Origin: Hoeflea_A sp965204935
GTDB taxonomy: Bacteria; Pseudomonadota; Alphaproteobacteria; Rhizobiales; Rhizobiaceae
Assembly (NCBI RefSeq): GCF_965204935.1
Contig: NZ_CBDBFO010000002.1
DNA: 64,000 nucleotides
Direction: 5' to 3' (one strand)
Below are positions 52,972 to 61,711 of the stretch, piece by piece. The notes beneath the pieces are model-generated. The model made no database searches. It was not told where the DNA came from and was given only the letters and a program-made list of their open reading frames with translations. A program made the position numbers and the translations under genes. Every line of letters begins with the position of its first letter. The stretch's first letter is position 1.

Positions 52972-53421
52972 ATGGACTGCGGGTACCGGCTGCACGCCAG
53001 ACTTGGATACAAGGTCTCACGCCTTGCACGTCTAATGGAAACGCAGCTTGAGGAAATGCTGAACCCGTTCGGTATCACCCGCCTGATGTGGTGCATTCTG
53101 AGCGGTGTCGGTCTGGAGGATATCAAGACCCCGTCTGCCCTCGCATCCTATGTCGGAATAGCACGCTCGGCGGTTTCCCGTGCCCTTCGAACCATGGAGG
53201 AGACGGGTTTGATCACGCGTTGCGGTGCTGGCGGCGATGGCCGCGGCGTCGAGATCGGACTGACCGAGAAAGGCAAGGCGGTGCTAGAGCAATGCCGCCC
53301 GCTTGTCGAGAGGTTGAACGAACACTTCACGGGCAAGATCGAAGAAAACGAGTTGCAATCCGTGCTGCGCCTTGTCGATGCGCTTTCGGCGGGTGAAACC
53401 AGGGAGCTGTCGCGACTGTAG
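52972..53421 (+). CDS. MarR-family transcriptional regulator
   Basis: This 149-residue winged-helix regulator has LASYVGIARSAVSRALRTMEETGLITR as the recognition helix region and DGRGVEIGLTEKGKAVLEQ as the wing. MarR proteins in catabolic clusters usually respond to aromatic acids. AGGAG about nine bases before the ATG supports the start. It is followed after 4 bp by the dehalogenase gene, so the two form an operon. The likely ligand is the dehalogenase substrate or product. Confidence 0.9.
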   Translation: MDCGYRLHARLGYKVSRLARLMETQLEEMLNPFGITRLMWCILSGVGLEDIKTPSALASYVGIARSAVSRALRTMEETGLITRCGAGGDGRGVEIGLTEKGKAVLEQCRPLVERLNEHFTGKIEENELQSVLRLVDALSAGETRELSRL

Positions 53422-53425
53422 TCTC

Positions 53426-56400
53426 ATGAACCTCAATCTCTTTTCCACAAGAAAGCGTCCCGTCCACCTCGGCCCGTTCCCGCTCGAAAGGCTGAACCGC
53501 TTGTCCGACAGCCCGGATCCGACGGCGCTGGAACCCATGCGGTCGCTCGACTTCAGCCGACATGAAGAGGAATCGTTGGCCCATGCGATGGCGCGGTTTC
53601 TTGCCATGCTTGACACCGTGCGTGACGGCAAGATCGTCCACGGCAAGGCCGAGATTCCCGAGGACTTGGAGGAAAGATCGCAGCACCTCAAGGCAGCGGG
53701 CTACTATTTTGATGCATCCATGATCGGGATCGCGCCATTGCACGCCGCCGACGTGCTGGCTGCACCCATCCGCAACCCGATGATCGAGGACATCAAGGCG
53801 GAATTGGAGGCCGGCCAGCCGAAGAGCTTTGCCTCCGGCATCGATGCGATCTATGCCGACGTGCTGGAATCCACGCGTGTCGAGCTCGGACCCGTAGATC
53901 ATCACAAGTTTGCACTTGTGTTTCTTGTCGAGCACACACGCGACCCGCGACCCGATGAGCCCGGAACGGAGTGGTTCGTGGACACGCAAGCCGAGCGTGC
54001 GGCGTTGTTAACGTCAAATGTCGCGGTCGTCATTGCAAATTACCTGCGCATGCTCGGCTACGAAGCCCGTGCGCATACGGCGACGACATCGGATGTCGAT
54101 TTGAACCGACTCGGGGTGTCCTCAGGACTTTGTGCGGTTCGGCGCGATGGAGACGGAGTTGTTCTTGAAAATCCGTTTGTCGGTTCGCGTTTCGGCCTCG
54201 CCGCCGTCACGACAACGCTGGAGCTGATCCCGGACGCACCCCTCGGCGACGATGCCGGGCGCGCCGGATGGCGGTCGCATGGGCCGGACTGGTGGCTCGG
54301 CAGGGGAACCGAGCGCAGATCGGCAACTGCGGTTCCCTATAAAGACCGCGATTTTCGCATGGGGCCGCATCCTTTCGAGACGATCAAGCGCCGGGACGAA
54401 CCGACCACCTTCATAGACGAGGAAAGGGTGCCGCGATTTCCCAAGCGGGCGGACTTCTTTGCCCGCGCCTTGTTCGGCGACATGGGCAAACAGGTCCAGG
54501 AGGGTGCCAAGGGCGGCATGTATGTCATGAAGAGCCCGATCGGCGCCTGCGCACGCCGCGCGCTTGGCGCTTTACTGCTGCTCCAGTTCGGCGAAGCGCG
54601 GGGACCGGTCTCGCCGCGAACCAAGGATCCTTCACGCAACGCGGACAACCTGAAGGCGGCGTCCTATTACCTGTCTGCCGACGCGGTCGGCCTCAGCCGG
54701 GTTCCCGATTGGGCCTATTACTCCCATGACGCCGGCGGCAATCCGATTGAACCCTACCACGAGAGCGGCGTTTCATTGTTGCTTGACCAGGGTTTCGACA
54801 CCATGGAAGGCGCGAGCGGCGACGACTGGATATCGGTCGCCCAATCCATGCGCGCCTATCTGCGCTTCTCGCTGCTGGGCGGCGTGATCGGCGAACAGAT
54901 CAGAAGGCTCGGCTATTCCGCTCGCGTGCACTCGGTCCTGGACGGCGACGTGCTGCAGCCGCCTCTGCTGCTGCTTGCCGGTCTCGGCGAGGTCAGTCGC
55001 ATCGGTGAGGTCATTCTCAATCCGTTTCTCGGGCCGCGCCTGAAATCCGGGGTGGTGACAACTTCAATGCCGATGTCCCACGACAGGCCGATCGATTTCG
55101 GTCTCCAGCAGTTTTGCAATTCCTGCAACAAATGCGCGCGCGAGTGCCCGTCCGGAGCCATCACGGCAGGGCCGAAACTGATGTACAACGGCTACGAGAT
55201 CTGGAAATCGGATGCCGAGAAATGCGCCCGTTACCGGATCACCAACACGGCAGGAGGCATGTGCGGCCGTTGCATGAAAACCTGCCCGTGGAACCTTGAG
55301 GGCCTGTTCGCGGACGACGCTTTTCGTTGGTTGGCGATCAACGCGCCCCAAAGCGCCCGCACACTCGCTGCAATGGACGATGCGTTGGGACGCGGAGAGA
55401 TCAACCCGGTCAAGACCTGGTGGTGGGACATCGAACTCGATACCGCTCAGGGCCGCTACGTCAGGGCCGGGGCGGCAAACCGGCGCGGGCTCTCCAGGAA
55501 ACTCGACGTCAAGTATGAGGATCAGACTCTTGCCGTCTATCCGGCTGATGTGATGCCGCTGCCGTATCCTGTAACGCACCCGCTCAACCGGGAGGAGGGC
55601 ATTGAACGCTATCGCTCCATGCTCACACCCGACGCCTATCGCAGGAAACTTGATCGCGGCGAGACCGAAGGCCTCGCGCCGAAGGCACCCGTGTCAAGCG
55701 GCCCGCCCCCGGTGTTTCCGGTAATCGTCGCAAAGCGCGAGGATCTTGCCGACGATATCGTTCGCTTCGAACTGGTTCGCGAGGACGGCAAAGCTTTGCC
55801 GAAAGTCGAGGCCGGCGCCCATGTAGATGTTGTCGTTGCCCCGGAATATCAGCGCCAGTATTCGCTGGCCGGCGATCCGGCCGACCCCAGCAAATATGTT
55901 CTCGGCGTACAGAAGGAAGAAAGAGGACGCGGCGGTTCGCTGCTGATGTACCGGGTCTTCAAGGAGGGCAGGCGGGTCTTTATCTCGGAGCCGCGCAATC
56001 ACTTCCCGCTGGATGAGGAGGCGCCCTTTTCGATACTCATGGCCGGCGGTATCGGTGTCACCCCGCTGATCACGATGGCGCACCGGCTGCACACGCTCGG
56101 GCGAGAATTCATCTTTCACTACAGTGCCAAGTCCGAGCAGCAGTGCGGCTTTGCCGGCGAATTGAAAGAAATGCCGTGGTCTGACCGAGTCTTCTTCCAC
56201 TTCTCCGCCGACGGAAAACGCGCCAATCTCCAGGAACTTGTCCCGCAGTACCGGCAGGGGTTCCGGCTCTACACCTGCGGAGCCGACCGCTATATGGACG
56301 GCGTGTTCGACGCCGCCGGAAACAAGGGATGGCCGGAAGAGGCCCAGCTCAAGGAGTACTTCTCCGTCCCTGAGGCGCCAGACTACGTCAATCACGACTT

Positions 56401-56659
56401 CGTCGTGGAGCTGTCAAAGTCGGGCCGCAGTCTGAACGTTCCTGCGGATGAGACGGCCGCCGACGCGCTGAATGCCGCGGGCATCCCGGTCGATGTCAAA
56501 TGCACCGACGGCCTCTGCGGAGTATGCGCCGCACCGCTCCTCGGCGGTGACGTCGAGCATCGTGACCACGTTCTTTCCGCGAAAGAGCGGCAGCACAAGA
56601 TCATCCTGTGCTGCTCGCGGGCGCAGGAGGAGGGCGGCATCATCAAGGTTGATCTTTAG
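53426..56659 (+). CDS. Self-sufficient catabolic reductive dehalogenase fused to a flavin/[2Fe-2S] reductase (BhbA/NpRdhA type)
   Basis: This 1077-residue fusion has a corrinoid reductive dehalogenase core in residues 1 to about 740. One iron-sulfur motif is C564-x2-C567-x2-C570-x3-C574-P and a second comprises C600, C613, C616 and C620 (CGRCMKTCPWN). The rest, from about 760, is a phthalate-dioxygenase-reductase-like module: flavin motif RQYSLAGDP, NAD(P) motif AGGIGVTPL and a plant-type [2Fe-2S] site C1026, C1031, C1034 and C1062 or C1063. No twin-arginine signal peptide is present, so it is cytosolic and drawn from NAD(P)H rather than respiratory. Known relatives dehalogenate ortho-halophenols. 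It follows marR by 4 bp. Confidence 0.92.
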   Translation: MNLNLFSTRKRPVHLGPFPLERLNRLSDSPDPTALEPMRSLDFSRHEEESLAHAMARFLAMLDTVRDGKIVHGKAEIPEDLEERSQHLKAAGYYFDASMIGIAPLHAADVLAAPIRNPMIEDIKAELEAGQPKSFASGIDAIYADVLESTRVELGPVDHHKFALVFLVEHTRDPRPDEPGTEWFVDTQAERAALLTSNVAVVIANYLRMLGYEARAHTATTSDVDLNRLGVSSGLCAVRRDGDGVVLENPFVGSRFGLAAVTTTLELIPDAPLGDDAGRAGWRSHGPDWWLGRGTERRSATAVPYKDRDFRMGPHPFETIKRRDEPTTFIDEERVPRFPKRADFFARALFGDMGKQVQEGAKGGMYVMKSPIGACARRALGALLLLQFGEARGPVSPRTKDPSRNADNLKAASYYLSADAVGLSRVPDWAYYSHDAGGNPIEPYHESGVSLLLDQGFDTMEGASGDDWISVAQSMRAYLRFSLLGGVIGEQIRRLGYSARVHSVLDGDVLQPPLLLLAGLGEVSRIGEVILNPFLGPRLKSGVVTTSMPMSHDRPIDFGLQQFCNSCNKCARECPSGAITAGPKLMYNGYEIWKSDAEKCARYRITNTAGGMCGRCMKTCPWNLEGLFADDAFRWLAINAPQSARTLAAMDDALGRGEINPVKTWWWDIELDTAQGRYVRAGAANRRGLSRKLDVKYEDQTLAVYPADVMPLPYPVTHPLNREEGIERYRSMLTPDAYRRKLDRGETEGLAPKAPVSSGPPPVFPVIVAKREDLADDIVRFELVREDGKALPKVEAGAHVDVVVAPEYQRQYSLAGDPADPSKYVLGVQKEERGRGGSLLMYRVFKEGRRVFISEPRNHFPLDEEAPFSILMAGGIGVTPLITMAHRLHTLGREFIFHYSAKSEQQCGFAGELKEMPWSDRVFFHFSADGKRANLQELVPQYRQGFRLYTCGADRYMDGVFDAAGNKGWPEEAQLKEYFSVPEAPDYVNHDFVVELSKSGRSLNVPADETAADALNAAGIPVDVKCTDGLCGVCAAPLLGGDVEHRDHVLSAKERQHKIILCCSRAQEEGGIIKVDL

Positions 56660-56804
56660 GCGCCAAGCCGCGTATTGAAGGTCCGGCTGACATCGCTGCC
56701 TAAATTTCCGGCATGCCCGCATCTTCCTGATCGCAAAGAGTTTTGCTAGGCTTCCGAAACAAGCACAGTAAAAGTGCGAGGGGAAACGGTAAAAAAGGCT
56801 CGGC

Positions 56805-58211
56805 GTGCCCTTTAACGAGATGGAAGAAGAAGACGGTGTTCGCGCCCCTTACAGGCGCATAGCCGACTGGATTGAAGAATCGGGAACCGAGCTTCTTGGC
56901 CGCCGCAATGATGAGGCGGAGGCAATCTTCCGTAAGATCGGAATCACATTCGCTGTCTACGGAGAGGGCGGCGATCCCGAGAGACTGATCCCTTTCGATT
57001 TGATCCCGCGTGCGTTCTCGGCAAGTGAGTGGGCGATCCTCGACCGCGGCATACGCCAGCGCGCGCGGGCGCTTAACGCTTTTCTCTACGATATCTATCA
57101 CCGCGGCGAGATCATCAAGGCCGGCATCATCCCTGCCAGGCTGGTCTATTGCAATTCGGCCTTCTTGCCGCAGATGGTGGGTTTCGCACCGCCCGGTCGC
57201 GTCTACAGCCACATTGTCGGCATCGATATCGTGCGCACCGGGCCTGGCAGTTTCCAGGTCCTGGAGGACAATTGCCGCACGCCTTCCGGGGTCAGCTACA
57301 TGCTGGAAAACCGCGAGATCATGGCGCGCATGTTCCCGCAGGTCTTCAGCGGCGGTCCGGTCCAGCCGGTGGATCACTATCCCGATGAACTTCTGCGCAC
57401 CTTGAAGGAAGTGGCGCCGGCGTCCGGGACCGGCGAGCCAACCGTCGTGCTACTCACGCCCGGCTCTTTGAACTCCGCCTATTACGAGCACTCGTTTCTC
57501 GCCGACCTGATGGGCATTGAACTGGTCGAGCCGCAGGACCTCTTTGTCGAGGACACCAAAGTGTGGATGCGCACCACACGCGGGCCGAAAAGGGTCGATG
57601 TCATCTACCGTCGCATCGATGACGATTACATCGATCCGCTGACCTTCAGACCGGACAGCATGCTGGGAATAGCCGGCCTGTTCGATGCCTACCGGGCAGG
57701 AAACGTCAATATCTGTTCGGCGCCCGGCGCGGGCGTCGCCGACGACAAGGCGATCTATATCTATGTGCCGGAAATGATCCGTTTTTATCTCGGCGAAGAG
57801 CCTGTACTTGAGAACATTCCCACCTATCAGTGCAGCCGTGCGGACGAGCTGGCTCACGTGCTGGACAACCTTGGCGAACTGGTGGTCAAGGAAGTCCATG
57901 GATCGGGCGGTTATGGCATGCTGATCGGACCGAAGAGCACGAAGGAGGAAATCAAGGAATACCGCAAGCGCATCGTCGCCGATCCGTCGGAATTCATTGC
58001 GCAGCCGACACTCGACCTGTCGACCGCGCCGACGCTTCAAAACAGTCAGGTCGATGGCCGTCACGTCGATTTCAGGCCGTTCTGCCTTGTCGGCAAGAAC
58101 ATCCGGCTGGTACCGGGCGGCCTGACGCGTGTGGCGTTGAAGCCCGGCTCGCTGGTTGTCAATTCAAGCCAGGGCGGCGGTGTCAAGGACACCTGGGTCC
58201 TGCGGGAGTGA
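56805..58211 (+). CDS. Circularly permuted ATP-grasp protein of the Anbu cluster
   Basis: This 468-residue protein of the COG2308 type contains AFLYDIYHRGEIIKAGIIP, VLEDNCRTPSGVSYMLENR, VDVIYRRIDDDYIDP, and GLTRVALKPGSLVVNSSQGGG. ATP-grasp enzymes form amide bonds through acyl phosphates. The GTG at 56805 (MPFNEMEEEDG) is chosen because relatives begin MPF/AFDEM; ATG 56820 is the alternative. It is the first of four consecutive genes always found together, which points to a peptide-ligating or tagging role near Anbu. Confidence 0.9.
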   Translation: MPFNEMEEEDGVRAPYRRIADWIEESGTELLGRRNDEAEAIFRKIGITFAVYGEGGDPERLIPFDLIPRAFSASEWAILDRGIRQRARALNAFLYDIYHRGEIIKAGIIPARLVYCNSAFLPQMVGFAPPGRVYSHIVGIDIVRTGPGSFQVLEDNCRTPSGVSYMLENREIMARMFPQVFSGGPVQPVDHYPDELLRTLKEVAPASGTGEPTVVLLTPGSLNSAYYEHSFLADLMGIELVEPQDLFVEDTKVWMRTTRGPKRVDVIYRRIDDDYIDPLTFRPDSMLGIAGLFDAYRAGNVNICSAPGAGVADDKAIYIYVPEMIRFYLGEEPVLENIPTYQCSRADELAHVLDNLGELVVKEVHGSGGYGMLIGPKSTKEEIKEYRKRIVADPSEFIAQPTLDLSTAPTLQNSQVDGRHVDFRPFCLVGKNIRLVPGGLTRVALKPGSLVVNSSQGGGVKDTWVLRE

Positions 58212-58215
58212 TGCC

Positions 58216-59139
58216 ATGCTGAGCCGCGCCGCTGAAAACCTCTACTGGCTGGGCCGCTATATGGAGCGCGCGGAGGCGACTGCGCGGATGATATCCATGG
58301 GCCAGCGCATGGCGATGCTGCCGGGCGGGCAGGGCCAGTCCGAATGGGCATCAGTGATGCAGGCGACCGGTGCACCGGCGCCCGACGGCAGGCCGGTAAC
58401 CGAAGCCGATATCGTGTCCGAACTCATTCTCGATCCGATCAGCCCGTCAGCGGTCCAGGCCTGTTTCTCAAAGGCCAGGGAAAATGGCCGGGCTGTTCGT
58501 ACGGCTTTGACACAGGAAATGTGGGAGAGCCTCAACGAGGACTGGCGGTATCTGGAAAGCATGGACTCGCAGGCCGCACGGGGGCAGCTTGATCGAGTGC
58601 TTGAGTGGATCCGCAAGCGGGCAGCGATCTTCCGGGGTGCCGTGGAAACGGCAATGCTGCGCAACGAGGGCTATTTCTTCCTGCGGCTGGGCAGCTATAT
58701 CGAACGGGCCGACATGACGTTGCGGCTGCTTAACGTCAAATACTTCCTGCTTTTGCCGGAAACCGAGGTTGTTGGCGGCGGTCGCGATCATCACCAGTGG
58801 ATGTCCATGTTGCACGCGGTGTCGGGACTGCGTGCCTATCACCACCATTACAGCGGTGATTATGCCCCATGGAACATCGCCGATTTCCTGCTCCTGAACC
58901 AGACATTTCCCCGTTCAGTGGCCTTCAGCTACAGCCAGATCCATGCATGCCTCGACAGGCTCGAGAAGAACCATGGAGGCGCTCACAACTGCCAGCGCAC
59001 CGCGCAGTCCGAGCTTAATCGCCTCAGCCGGCTGGATATCAATGCGATTTTTACCGACGGGCTGCACGAATTCATCAATGACCAGATCGCCAAGACGGCG
59101 CGCATCAGCAAGGAGGTGTCGGATGCCTATTACTTCTGA
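58216..59139 (+). CDS. Alpha-E domain protein of the Anbu cluster
   Basis: This 307-residue all-helical COG2307-type protein begins with the hallmark MLSRAAENLYWLGRYMERAEATARM and contains NEGYFFLRLGSYIERADMTLRLL and PRSVAFSYSQI. It starts 4 bp after the ATP-grasp stop. Biochemistry is unknown; the consistent pairing with ATP-grasp suggests a partner or substrate-carrier role. Confidence 0.9.
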   Translation: MLSRAAENLYWLGRYMERAEATARMISMGQRMAMLPGGQGQSEWASVMQATGAPAPDGRPVTEADIVSELILDPISPSAVQACFSKARENGRAVRTALTQEMWESLNEDWRYLESMDSQAARGQLDRVLEWIRKRAAIFRGAVETAMLRNEGYFFLRLGSYIERADMTLRLLNVKYFLLLPETEVVGGGRDHHQWMSMLHAVSGLRAYHHHYSGDYAPWNIADFLLLNQTFPRSVAFSYSQIHACLDRLEKNHGGAHNCQRTAQSELNRLSRLDINAIFTDGLHEFINDQIAKTARISKEVSDAYYF

Positions 59140-59151
59140 CAGGGCCGGCTG

Positions 59152-59961
59152 ATGCGGTTGCACGTGCGACACCGGTCGCAATACGAGTATGAACCGGCAG
59201 CGTCCCGGGTATCGCTTCGGCTGAAGCTGTTTCCATCGGTTTTCGACGGGCAATCGGTCGAAGGCTGGTCGGTAACGGTCAATGATGAGCCGGTGGAACC
59301 GGTTTACACAACCGGTTATGGCGATGAGACCGCGCTTTGGCAAAGCAAGGGGGCGGTTGCCCGGGTTGAGGTGGTCGCTCATGGCGTAGTCGCCACTGAG
59401 GACAAGTCCGGCGTCGTGCGGGACCTTCCCCGCAAACCGCCTTCTTCGATCTTTCTGCGTGATACGGAACTGACCCGTGCCGATGATGCGATCCGCGCGC
59501 TCGCCGAAGCTGCCCGCAAGGAGGACCAGTTGGAGACAACGCATGCGCTGTCGCTGGCGATCCGCGAGACCGTCGACTATCGGCCGGAGGCGACAAGCAC
59601 GACGACCACAGCGGCGGAGGCCATGGCGATCGGCGCTGGCGTCTGTCAGGATCATTCTCATATCCTTATCGCCGCCTGCAGGGCGCTTGATATTCCGGCG
59701 CGCTACGTCACCGGCTACCTGAAGGCTGCGGATGACGAGGATGAGCTTCTCGAGACCCACGCCTGGGTGGAAGCGCATATTCAGCATTTCGGCTGGGTTG
59801 GGCTGGATGCGTCTAACGGGATTTCCCCAACTGATCACTACATCAGGATCGCCTGCGGGCTGGACGCCGACGATGCGACTCCGATAAAAGGCCATGTGGT
59901 CGGGGGCTCGCAAATAACGCTTTCAGCGGATGTCGCGGTTTCCGACAGTCAGCAGCAGTAG
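59152..59961 (+). CDS. Transglutaminase-like cysteine protease of the Anbu cluster
   Basis: This 269-residue protein has an N-terminal beta domain (MRLHVRHRSQYEYEPAASRVSLRLKL start) and a transglutaminase core with catalytic Cys in GAGVCQDHSHI, His in ETHAWVEA and Asp in GLDASNG. Such proteins are proposed to process peptides or amide bonds together with the ATP-grasp partner. It lies 12 bp after the alpha-E gene. No signal peptide; cytosolic. Confidence 0.9.
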   Translation: MRLHVRHRSQYEYEPAASRVSLRLKLFPSVFDGQSVEGWSVTVNDEPVEPVYTTGYGDETALWQSKGAVARVEVVAHGVVATEDKSGVVRDLPRKPPSSIFLRDTELTRADDAIRALAEAARKEDQLETTHALSLAIRETVDYRPEATSTTTTAAEAMAIGAGVCQDHSHILIAACRALDIPARYVTGYLKAADDEDELLETHAWVEAHIQHFGWVGLDASNGISPTDHYIRIACGLDADDATPIKGHVVGGSQITLSADVAVSDSQQQ

Positions 59962-59970
59962 GAAATACGC

Positions 59971-60705
59971 TTGACATATTGTGTTGCCATCAAGCTGGAC
60001 GCCGGGCTGGTTCTGCTTTCCGACACGCGCACCAATGCGGGAATGGACAATATCTCCCGCTATGGAAAGATGCACGCTTGGGAAGTGCCGGAAGAGCGCG
60101 CCGTGGTGTTGCTGACCGCCGGCAATCTCTCGATAACCCAGGGGGTCATCACGCGGCTCGAGAAACAGATCGAATATTCGAAACTGGAACCCGAGGCGGA
60201 AACGATCCTGAATGCCGACAGCATGTTCCGCGTCGCGCAGATCGTCGGTGAAACCATGCGCCAGGTGCAGGAACGGCATCGCGAGGGAATGGAGGCCCAG
60301 GGAACGGCCTTTGACGCCACGGTGCTTGTCGGCGGTCAGAGAAAAGGCGGCTCACTGCGCCTATTTCTGGTGTATACGGCCGGTAACTTCATCGAGGCTA
60401 CGGCCGATACGCCCTTCTTCCAGATCGGCGAGCATAAATATGGCAAGCCCATATTGGATCGGGTGATCACACCGAAGACGCAACTCGAAAAGGCCAAACT
60501 GGCCGCGTGCGTGTCGATGGACTCAACCTTGCGAAGCAATCTGTCTGTTGGCATGCCACTCGATCTGGCAATCATGGAAACCGATTCGCTCAAGATCACA
60601 GAGCGGCGCCGGATCGAACCGGACGATCCCGATTTCGGCCGCCTTTCCGAAGCCTGGTCGCAGGCGCTGAATTCCGCCTTCCACGACCTTCCGCACGTTT
60701 TTTGA
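59971..60705 (+). CDS. Anbu, ancestral proteasome beta-like peptidase
   Basis: This 244-residue Ntn-hydrolase fold protein begins MTYCVAIKLDAGLVLLSDTRTNAG; the second residue, threonine, becomes the N-terminal nucleophile after Met removal. TTG at 59971 is the start, with AGGAAA five bases upstream. The alignment of Thr at position 2 shows no longer start is used. Anbu assembles into open ring or helical structures rather than closed proteasome rings. Peptidase activity has been hard to demonstrate. It closes the four-gene cluster. Confidence 0.92.
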   Translation: MTYCVAIKLDAGLVLLSDTRTNAGMDNISRYGKMHAWEVPEERAVVLLTAGNLSITQGVITRLEKQIEYSKLEPEAETILNADSMFRVAQIVGETMRQVQERHREGMEAQGTAFDATVLVGGQRKGGSLRLFLVYTAGNFIEATADTPFFQIGEHKYGKPILDRVITPKTQLEKAKLAACVSMDSTLRSNLSVGMPLDLAIMETDSLKITERRRIEPDDPDFGRLSEAWSQALNSAFHDLPHVF

Positions 60706-60716
60706 CCGGACACGTC

Positions 60717-61021
60717 CTAGAGCGTATCTGGCTTAGTTTGAATCATTTGACCGAGGCGATTTTGGTCTCGGGCTAGGCGGGTTGCGCGCCGTGGTGCCAT
60801 CCCACCACAAGCGGAAGCCAACGACGCCAGGGGGCAAAATCGCTCGGCCCGCTCTATGCTGTTTTCCTGTATATTCTTCTCAATCGGGGGTGGGGAAAAT
60901 CGGCCCATCGGCGTTGTTGCGCCGCTTGCCCGATGCCCCACATCGCACAGCGCGACGCGCCTAGCCGACTGGACCGATTTTCCGCCATCAAATGCTTCAA
61001 ACTAAGCCAGACACGCTCTAG
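60717..61021. mobile_element. MITE-like element with 30-bp terminal inverted repeats
   Basis: The first 34 bases from 60717 (CTAGAGCGTATCTGGCTTAG...) match the reverse complement of the last bases to 61021 (CTAGAGCGTGTCTGGCTTAG...) with two or three differences. CTAG at both outer ends may be a duplicated target, as for IS5-group elements, making the core 60721-61017. The 300-bp interior has no coding frame. A truncated relative is present at 32576-32650. It is bounded by Anbu and a VOC gene. Confidence 0.8.
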
Positions 61022-61401
61022 AATAGGCGCCGGGTGCGCGATGTTTCAAACGTAAGGACATTGCCGTCGACGTCGCGCAGGCTCATGCGCCGTTCGCCGG
61101 AAACCATGTCTTGCGGCGGTTCATGGATTTCCACGCCGTTCTGGATGCACTCGGCATGGAAGAGATCGACATCCGAGACATCAAGGATCAGCCGAATGCC
61201 GACGGCGCCGTCGTCCGCGTGCTCCGACAGGAACAGCTTTACAACGCCACGGCTGATGGCCGCAAAGACCGGAAACGCAGGATCGACCTGTCGCCGCCAC
61301 TCCTCGATAAATCCGATGCTGCTGTAAAAAGGCATTGCCAATTTGAAACTCGCGACGCGGATGATTGGTGTGCACCGCTCGATTTGAGTTGAGGATTCCA
61401 T
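61018..61401 (-). CDS. VOC-superfamily protein (bleomycin-resistance-like), stop codon at the MITE edge
   Basis: This 127-residue protein has CTPIIRVASFKLAMPFYSSIGF, KLFLSEH, and MSLRDVDGNVLTFE, the family pattern of bleomycin/glyoxalase VOC proteins. Its TAG stop (61018-61020) is formed at the right edge of the MITE-like element, so the last residues (RTRRLF) may differ from the ancestral C-terminus. Start ATG at 61401. Function not assigned. Confidence 0.75.
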   Translation of the reverse strand: MESSTQIERCTPIIRVASFKLAMPFYSSIGFIEEWRRQVDPAFPVFAAISRGVVKLFLSEHADDGAVGIRLILDVSDVDLFHAECIQNGVEIHEPPQDMVSGERRMSLRDVDGNVLTFETSRTRRLF

Positions 61402-61511
61402 TGGCAGCGAACCTGATTCCTTGAATGATCAGCCAAACTATAGCCCGCCACGCCGATTTTGGCATGGCCCGCCGTTACGTACGGGTGAATTCGATGTCGG
61501 CCTGTTCCATC

Positions 61512-61546
61512 AAAAAAAGTGGGCAAGAACTTTCGTCCTTGCCCAC
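61512..61546 (-). terminator. Intrinsic terminator
   Basis: On the minus strand GTGGGCAAG and CTTGCCCAC form a perfect 9-bp stem (61538-61546 with 61519-61527) with a ten-base loop, followed by seven T residues (61518-61512). Confidence 0.85.
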
Positions 61547-61711
61547 CGGAACCCGCGAGTGATGGGATGGGTGAATTCTCGCCAGGAACCGAGCGCTGCC
61601 GCATGGTCGACAGAACGTCCGTGCTGGAAGCGCATAGCTTCGTCCCGAAACACCGCCGCCCGCAAAAGGCTCCAGCCAATTTGGTGATTCTCGATTGCGT
61701 CGCCGGCGCTC
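61512..61711 (-). ncRNA. Candidate small RNA gene
   Basis: A GC-rich island of about 200 bp in AT-rich surroundings ends at a textbook terminator (61512-61546) on the minus strand. A promoter-like pair lies just upstream: TTGCGC (61748-61743) and TAATAT (61723-61718), spacer 19, giving an expected start near 61711. No plausible protein is encoded here. It is not recognised as 6S, SRP or tmRNA. It could instead be a long leader or attenuator of the VOC gene 110 bp downstream. Confidence 0.45.

Noticed and set aside
53426..56659. Respiratory (Tat-exported) reductive dehalogenase
   Set aside because: There is no twin-arginine signal, no rdhB-like anchor gene nearby, and a NAD(P)H reductase is fused on, all indicating the cytosolic catabolic class.
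61512..61711. 6S, SRP or tmRNA identity for the candidate RNA
   Set aside because: None of the conserved segments of these RNAs could be recognised, so only a generic small RNA is proposed.
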